Assembly: GCF_032062135.1 (NCBI RefSeq)
Contig: NC_092860.1
Span: 70,336,018-70,400,017, forward strand
Source: Pyxicephalus adspersus
Taxonomy: Eukaryota; Chordata; Amphibia; Anura; Pyxicephalidae
Length of the DNA: 64,000 nt
Reading direction: 5' to 3'
Shown one piece after another: positions 62,401 to 64,000 of the stretch. Made by a program: the position numbers and the translations under genes. The notes under the pieces are model-generated. The model worked only from the letters and a program-made list of their open reading frames with translations. It had not been told where the DNA came from and did no database searches. Each line of letters begins with the position of its first letter. The first letter of the stretch is position 1.

Positions 62401-63817
62401 CCTCAGCATTATGAATAAATTACCCCATTTACATTAATTATTAAGATTTTACTAATAAGGGGTTAACGTCTTATATTTATAATAAATTTATAGTGAAATA
62501 CATACCTATATGTAGTTCACGTCTTATAAGGTATTGGGTTGCTAATAGGTGTCTTGACAGAAGATCAATAATTAATGGTTTTACAGATTTACAAAACAGA
62601 TTATGAAGCTAAACATTTCTCTTAATGTTTGACTGAGTTGATGCAGACTTGCCATACATGTTTCATTTTGTAAAGTTATGTAAAATACACATTGACAATA
62701 GATGCTGTTTTTTACTACTATCATCTAAATATGGGATTTTATACATTTGATTTGGAGATAACCCAAGCTATATTGGGAGGAGGTATTTTGTTTATATTGT
62801 TTCTTACTACATTACATCTCCACCCAGTACCTTATCTATTGGGATGTGTGAAAAAATCTCCCACTGTCCTCTATAACTCTAGAAAGTATTGGTAGGTTGC
62901 TTTTTTGCTTATAGAGAAATTGCTTCGTTCAAATTTAAACAGTAGTCCCAACTATTTATAAAAAAGAAAGCCTGGACAGCATATTATTTTGTTTTATTCT
63001 CTTGAAATATCTGCCCTTACCTAAACACTTAAAGCATACCTAAGCTCAGAATTTTCATTTTACATAAAAGGGTAGACAACCCTTTTATGTTAAGTAAAAA
63101 TTATGTGTGTTTTTTAAATGCAAAAAAAAAAAAGGGTGCAGACCTCCGGACAGATCGCTTGCACTGCAGGAATGAAGGTTAAGCTGCGTACACACGGCAA
63201 ATTTTTCTCGCCCGATAATCGGTATCGGCCAATTATCGGGCGAAAATCTGCCGTGTGTACAGTCGGTCGTCGTCCATCGTCCGACGACCGTCCTGGCGGA
63301 TCCATGGACGATGGACGACGACCGATCCTAATGAAAGGGAAGGGGAGAGCGCGCAGCAGGGTGCCGCTCCGTCGCTCTCCCCCTCCCCTCTCCATAGAGC
63401 ATGAACGGTGCTGTATGTACAGCATCGTTCATGCATCGTGCAGTCTTTTCTCGTTGGAAAGGATCGTGAAAGATCCTTTCCAACGAGAAAAATTGCAGGT
63501 GTGTACGCAGCTTAAGTGTATTTTTTTTGAGTTTAGTTCCTCTTTAGGCCTTTCTTCTCCTATGCCTTTGGGTAACTGAAAAGCCTAGGAGATGATGAAC
63601 AAATTTAAATTTCTGTTTTGTTTTTCTTTGAACAGTTACCTGTGTTATCCTGTTTTCCATAATGCTACTGGGATTGCGATATTACTCTAAAGACCAAATT
63701 CACCAGTTTTTTATGCTATATTTCTGGTACATCATTTGTGTAATTGTTTGGATCTAAGCTTTTATTTTTATTGTGCTCCAGGACAGAAGAAGGACAAGAA
63801 AATGTTGAAACAACAAG
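43025..63817 (+). CDS. ATCAY: ATCAY (Caytaxin), BNIP2-family BCH/CRAL-TRIO protein; 10 coding exons, both ends missing
   Basis: Caytaxin is a brain-enriched adaptor that binds kinesin light chain and glutaminase; loss in humans causes Cayman ataxia. Ten exons with GT-AG junctions stay in frame: 43025-43089, 43172-43384, 43887-44063, 44149-44251, 49316-49447, 54271-54357, 57624-57722, 59629-59664, 59818-59883 and 63782-63817, about 338 codons. Diagnostic stretches are [20 protein letters not shown], the kinesin-light-chain type W-acidic motif LEWED (split between exons 2 and 3), [50 protein letters not shown] and [17 protein letters not shown]. These fit ATCAY better than its relative BNIP2. 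The BCH lipid-binding fold spans exons 3-7. The first coding exon (conserved EEWQDEDLP region) was not found in the visible sequence, and the last few residues lie past the window. No frameshift or stop interrupts the exons, so the gene looks functional. Confidence 0.95.
43172..43384 (+). CDS. ATCAY: ATCAY exon, [12 protein letters not shown] segment to LEWE
   Basis: 213 bp, acceptor TTGCTTAG, donor GTAAAT. Encodes [20 protein letters not shown], the acidic [20 protein letters not shown] and the start of the LEWED kinesin-light-chain binding motif. The acidic N-terminal region is strongly conserved. Confidence 0.96.
43887..44063 (+). CDS. ATCAY: ATCAY exon, start of BCH region
   Basis: 177 bp, acceptor TTGCTTTAG, donor GTAAGG. 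Completes LEWED, then [12 protein letters not shown], a variable acidic loop and [20 protein letters not shown], ending MKVVTHG. The acidic loop is a few residues shorter than I recall for mammals. Confidence 0.96.
44149..44251 (+). CDS. ATCAY: ATCAY exon, [17 protein letters not shown] segment
   Basis: 103 bp, acceptor TTTTATACAG, donor GTAAGT. Encodes [20 protein letters not shown] and [11 protein letters not shown], the first strand-helix part of the CRAL-TRIO-like BCH fold. A 5.06-kb intron follows. Confidence 0.96.
44578..44713. repeat. Foldback MITE, short copy in ATCAY intron
   Basis: GGGCCTGACTAATTTAAGC left arm and GGAGAGCTTTGAAAAATCAG right arm, with the centre deleted. Confidence 0.8.
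44720..46480. other. ATCAY intron, no further feature except (AT)n at 46349-46376
   Basis: Non-coding. It holds a 28-bp AT dinucleotide tract and short AACAT repeats at 45187-45206. Confidence 0.5.
46490..48860 (-). mobile_element. Tx1/L1-type LINE remnant, internally deleted
   Basis: Minus-strand pieces: an ORF1-like start at 48852-48622, and at 47280-47053 the ORF2 C-terminal block [20 protein letters not shown], matching the HIFWECP...FW pattern of L1/Tx1 reverse transcriptase proteins. The 3' end is near 46490. Most of ORF2 is missing between the pieces. Confidence 0.65.
48865..49250 (+). mobile_element. Tx1/L1-type LINE 3' end (sense to ATCAY)
   Basis: The segment GGTTGCAGAGAGTAACTGAG then ATGGAGGACCTTACCTCT matches the reverse complement of 47060-47110. 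The copy runs to an A-rich 3' end with overlapping AATAAA at about 49229-49240. It is in the same orientation as ATCAY and ends 66 bp before its next exon. Confidence 0.68.
49316..49447 (+). CDS. ATCAY: ATCAY exon, [12 protein letters not shown] segment
   Basis: 132 bp, acceptor after a long T tract ending TTGGCAG, donor GTCAGT. Encodes [20 protein letters not shown], then [20 protein letters not shown] and IDR. This is the BCH core shared with BNIP2, in its Caytaxin version. A LINE 3' end lies directly upstream. Confidence 0.96.
49921..52690 (-). mobile_element. CR1-type LINE, long copy, split by a TTAA MITE
   Basis: Read on the minus strand: a pre-RT region with many Lys (near 52690-52300), [20 protein letters not shown] (52155-52096), the RT core, an intact catalytic FADD block (codons at 50925-50914, FADDTKLC), [14 protein letters not shown] and [19 protein letters not shown] (50570-50430), then the 3' UTR ending at 49921 with TAGTTACATAG. 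Several frameshifts. The MITE at 51384-51988 interrupts it. Confidence 0.88.
51384..51988. mobile_element. TTAA MITE (CCTCCCTAGCGG family), complete copy nested in CR1
   Basis: 605 bp with perfect 12-bp inverted ends CCTCCCTAGCGG / CCGCTAGGGAGG and TTAA on both sides (51380-51383, 51989-51992), as for piggyBac-type elements. The AT-rich half is followed by a CpG-rich half and two CCCCGAGTGTGACTCGGGG-like hairpins near the right end. Non-coding. Confidence 0.9.
52700..54270. other. ATCAY intron, nothing recognised
   Basis: No gene or classified repeat seen. Open frames at 52852-53091 and 53780-54004 lack domains. Confidence 0.45.
54271..54357 (+). CDS. ATCAY: ATCAY exon, [18 protein letters not shown] segment
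   Basis: 87 bp, acceptor TTTCTTACAG, donor GTTAAC (non-ideal at +3/+4 but GT). Encodes [20 protein letters not shown], then LAISRPFI. The IIVHPSWF strand is a hallmark of BCH/CRAL-TRIO proteins. Confidence 0.95.
54358..55543. other. ATCAY intron, nothing recognised
   Basis: Non-coding sequence between the VHPSWF exon and the TTAA MITE. Confidence 0.45.
55548..55970. mobile_element. TTAA MITE (CCCTAGCGG family), 3' truncated
   Basis: TTAA at 55544-55547, then CCCCCCTAGCGGTAATCC, GAGTGTGACTCGAGG, AAGCGGTAATCCCGAGTC and the CpG block. Same arrangement as 10091-10500. The right end runs into a T-rich junction with the next MITE. Confidence 0.75.
55971..56455 (+). mobile_element. MITE with AGACAACCCTTTTATGTAAG end
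   Basis: Opposite orientation to 29636-30055: GACAACCCTTTTATGTAAGG, CTACGTCACC, GGGTGCTCCTTCTGC, CATCACCCGATCC and GTCTATTTTTTTGGCCAG. The left terminus abuts the preceding truncated MITE. An (AAT)n tract follows at 56466-56491. Confidence 0.7.
56492..57623. other. ATCAY intron, nothing recognised
   Basis: AT-rich non-coding sequence. Confidence 0.45.
57624..57722 (+). CDS. ATCAY: ATCAY exon, [17 protein letters not shown] segment
   Basis: 99 bp, acceptor CGCTTATTCAG, donor GTAAGT. Encodes [20 protein letters not shown], then [12 protein letters not shown] plus two bases of Gln, closing the BCH fold. Confidence 0.96.
58250..58480. repeat. TGCTGTGTxxxTTGTGT-rich low-complexity tract
   Basis: Degenerate repetition of CATGCTGTGT, TTCTGTG and TATGCTATG words. 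The 127-residue open frame over it (58338-58721) is Cys/Val/Leu-rich because of the repeat and is not treated as a gene. Confidence 0.55.
59085..59400. repeat. Interspersed repeat beginning ATTTATATAGCG
   Basis: ACAGTATTTATATAGCGTCA at the start; later AACCTAACTGCATGTTTTTG, GGAGTACCTGGAGGAAACCC and CCACTGTGCTGCCC. This layout is common in amphibian and fish genomes. Partial relatives of its start are at 10035, 16370 and 36310. Class not determined. Confidence 0.6.
59629..59664 (+). CDS. ATCAY: ATCAY 36-bp exon, [11 protein letters not shown]
   Basis: Short exon, acceptor TTTTTAACCATAG, donor GTATAA. It completes Gln and encodes [11 protein letters not shown], aligning to the YEEERLKAR segment right after the BCH domain. 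It is too short to appear as an open frame of its own; the call rests on phase and conservation. Confidence 0.88.
59818..59883 (+). CDS. ATCAY: ATCAY 66-bp exon, C-terminal tail
   Basis: Acceptor TTTAATTGCAG, donor GTATGT. Completes Ser and encodes [20 protein letters not shown], then I and part of Lys. The tail is poorly conserved in this family; support comes from splice sites and phase. Confidence 0.82.
60266..60480 (+). repeat. hAT-type MITE fragment
   Basis: Starts CAGCGGTCGCCAACCGGTGG, a typical hAT-like terminus, then GC-rich sequence related to 41020-41259 (GGCTCTGGCCG, CACCCCCAAGCGGGG). The other end is absent. Confidence 0.65.
60686..60890. repeat. Foldback MITE (TTATTCATTAAAGC variant)
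   Basis: Left arm GGGCCTTATTCATTAAAGC, TCCAAGGCAGGAGAGGATAC; central TTTGCTATTTGCTAGCAAAT; right arm AATGTATCCTCTCCAG, truncated. Confidence 0.82.
61480..61530. repeat. Remnant of a Penelope-like element 3' end
   Basis: CCCTGAGGAAGCCTAATCG followed by TTGGCGAAATGCATTGCAG parallels the 3' end of the element at 25285 (inverted there). Confidence 0.5.
61540..63025. other. ATCAY intron, nothing recognised
   Basis: Non-coding; the small hydrophobic frame at 62692-62895 has no known domain. Confidence 0.45.
63033..63547. mobile_element. MITE with hairpin ends, carrying a nested TTAA MITE
   Basis: Left AGCATACCTAAGCTCAGAAT and the palindrome ACATAAAAGGGTAGACAACC / CCTTTTATGT. The right end, inverted, reads CCTAAAGAGGAACTAAAC. 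It belongs with 29636-30055 and is interrupted by 63183-63511. Confidence 0.7.
63183..63511. mobile_element. TTAA MITE with GCTGCGTACACAC ends, complete
   Basis: 329 bp between TTAA at 63179-63182 and 63512-63515. The inverted ends GCTGCGTACACAC are perfect for 13 bp and continue with AATTTTTCTCG in both. Inner palindromes CCGATAATCGG and CGTCGTCCATCGTCC are CpG-rich. Non-coding; the frames over it are artefacts. Confidence 0.88.
63782..63817 (+). CDS. ATCAY: ATCAY 36-bp exon, acidic C-terminal tail
   Basis: Acceptor TTGTGCTCCAG, donor GTATTG. Completes Lys and encodes [11 protein letters not shown] plus part of Arg/Ser, resembling the acidic end of Caytaxin. The phase calls for one more exon, which would lie past 64000. 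Confidence 0.78.
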
Positions 63818-64000
63818 GTATTGACATTATTTACAAAATAAAAAAATAAATCTTATCACTGGAGCTCACCCAGAGACTACGAGTCCTGGTTCCAAACTAG
63901 CAGTTTATTTTAGTAATTATTCCTTCTAACTGGTTTACATGATCCTTACCTAGTATATCACAGTTATTACTTACTGTAAAAAAAATTGCACCCAAACACA

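Noticed and set aside
62692..62895. Small hydrophobic frame with [10 protein letters not shown]
   Set aside because: Intronic, no homology recognised, no splice or expression evidence.
63118..63579. 153-codon plus-strand frame
   Set aside because: Covers the nested MITEs; its content follows their inverted repeats.
43025..63817. BNIP2 or PRUNE2 instead of ATCAY
   Set aside because: The [33 protein letters not shown] and ATPRRRMPG stretches match Caytaxin better than BNIP2, and PRUNE2's very large extra region is not seen.
1..64000. CRISPR arrays, bacterial operons, rRNA or tRNA genes
   Set aside because: No regular spacer arrays and no rRNA or tRNA structure noticed; the tandem tracts are microsatellites and minisatellites of a vertebrate genome.

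Overview
This is a vertebrate nuclear genomic window, most likely from a frog. It carries two neuronal genes with interrupted coding regions and canonical GT-AG introns, in a matrix packed with old transposons: CR1-type and Tx1/L1-type LINEs, a Neptune-like Penelope element, mariner, hAT-type and TTAA-flanked MITEs. The anuran assignment is an inference from this repeat mixture; no species can be named. There is no bacterial, operon or CRISPR content.

Gene 1 (15317-22252, minus strand) is a complete three-exon complexin of the complexin-3/4 (farnesylated, ribbon-synapse) subfamily. It encodes 158 aa and ends in the CAAX box CEIM. Gene 2 (43025-63817, plus strand, incomplete at both ends) is ATCAY (Caytaxin), a neuronal BNIP2-family BCH/CRAL-TRIO protein. 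Ten coding exons, about 338 codons, join in frame. The first coding exon and the last C-terminal residues were not found. The two genes are divergent, with about 20.8 kb between their first visible coding positions. Both products act in neurons: complexin at the SNARE fusion machinery, Caytaxin in kinesin-linked transport and glutaminase regulation.

Layout: 1-15.3 kb holds no host gene but has a mariner pseudogene, a CR1 copy, foldback MITEs and a LINE endonuclease remnant. 15.3-22.3 kb is the complexin gene, whose two introns each hold one copy of an inverted repeat pair and, in one case, a 1.2-kb TTAA element rich in hairpins. 22.3-43 kb is the intergenic or 5' region, with TTAA MITEs, a degraded Penelope-like element (about 25.2-28.6 kb), an LTR-like insertion in a minisatellite, an assembly gap inside a MITE (N at 32612-33579) and an hAT-type MITE with an 8-bp target duplication. 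43-64 kb is ATCAY, whose introns hold Tx1/L1-like and CR1 LINEs (one CR1 is split by a TTAA MITE), more MITEs and microsatellites.

I found no wholly new biological system. The points most worth following are the complexin paralogue next to ATCAY, the TTAA-MITE families with nested insertions, the inverted pair around complexin exon 2, and a sense-oriented LINE 3' end with AATAAA just upstream of an ATCAY exon.
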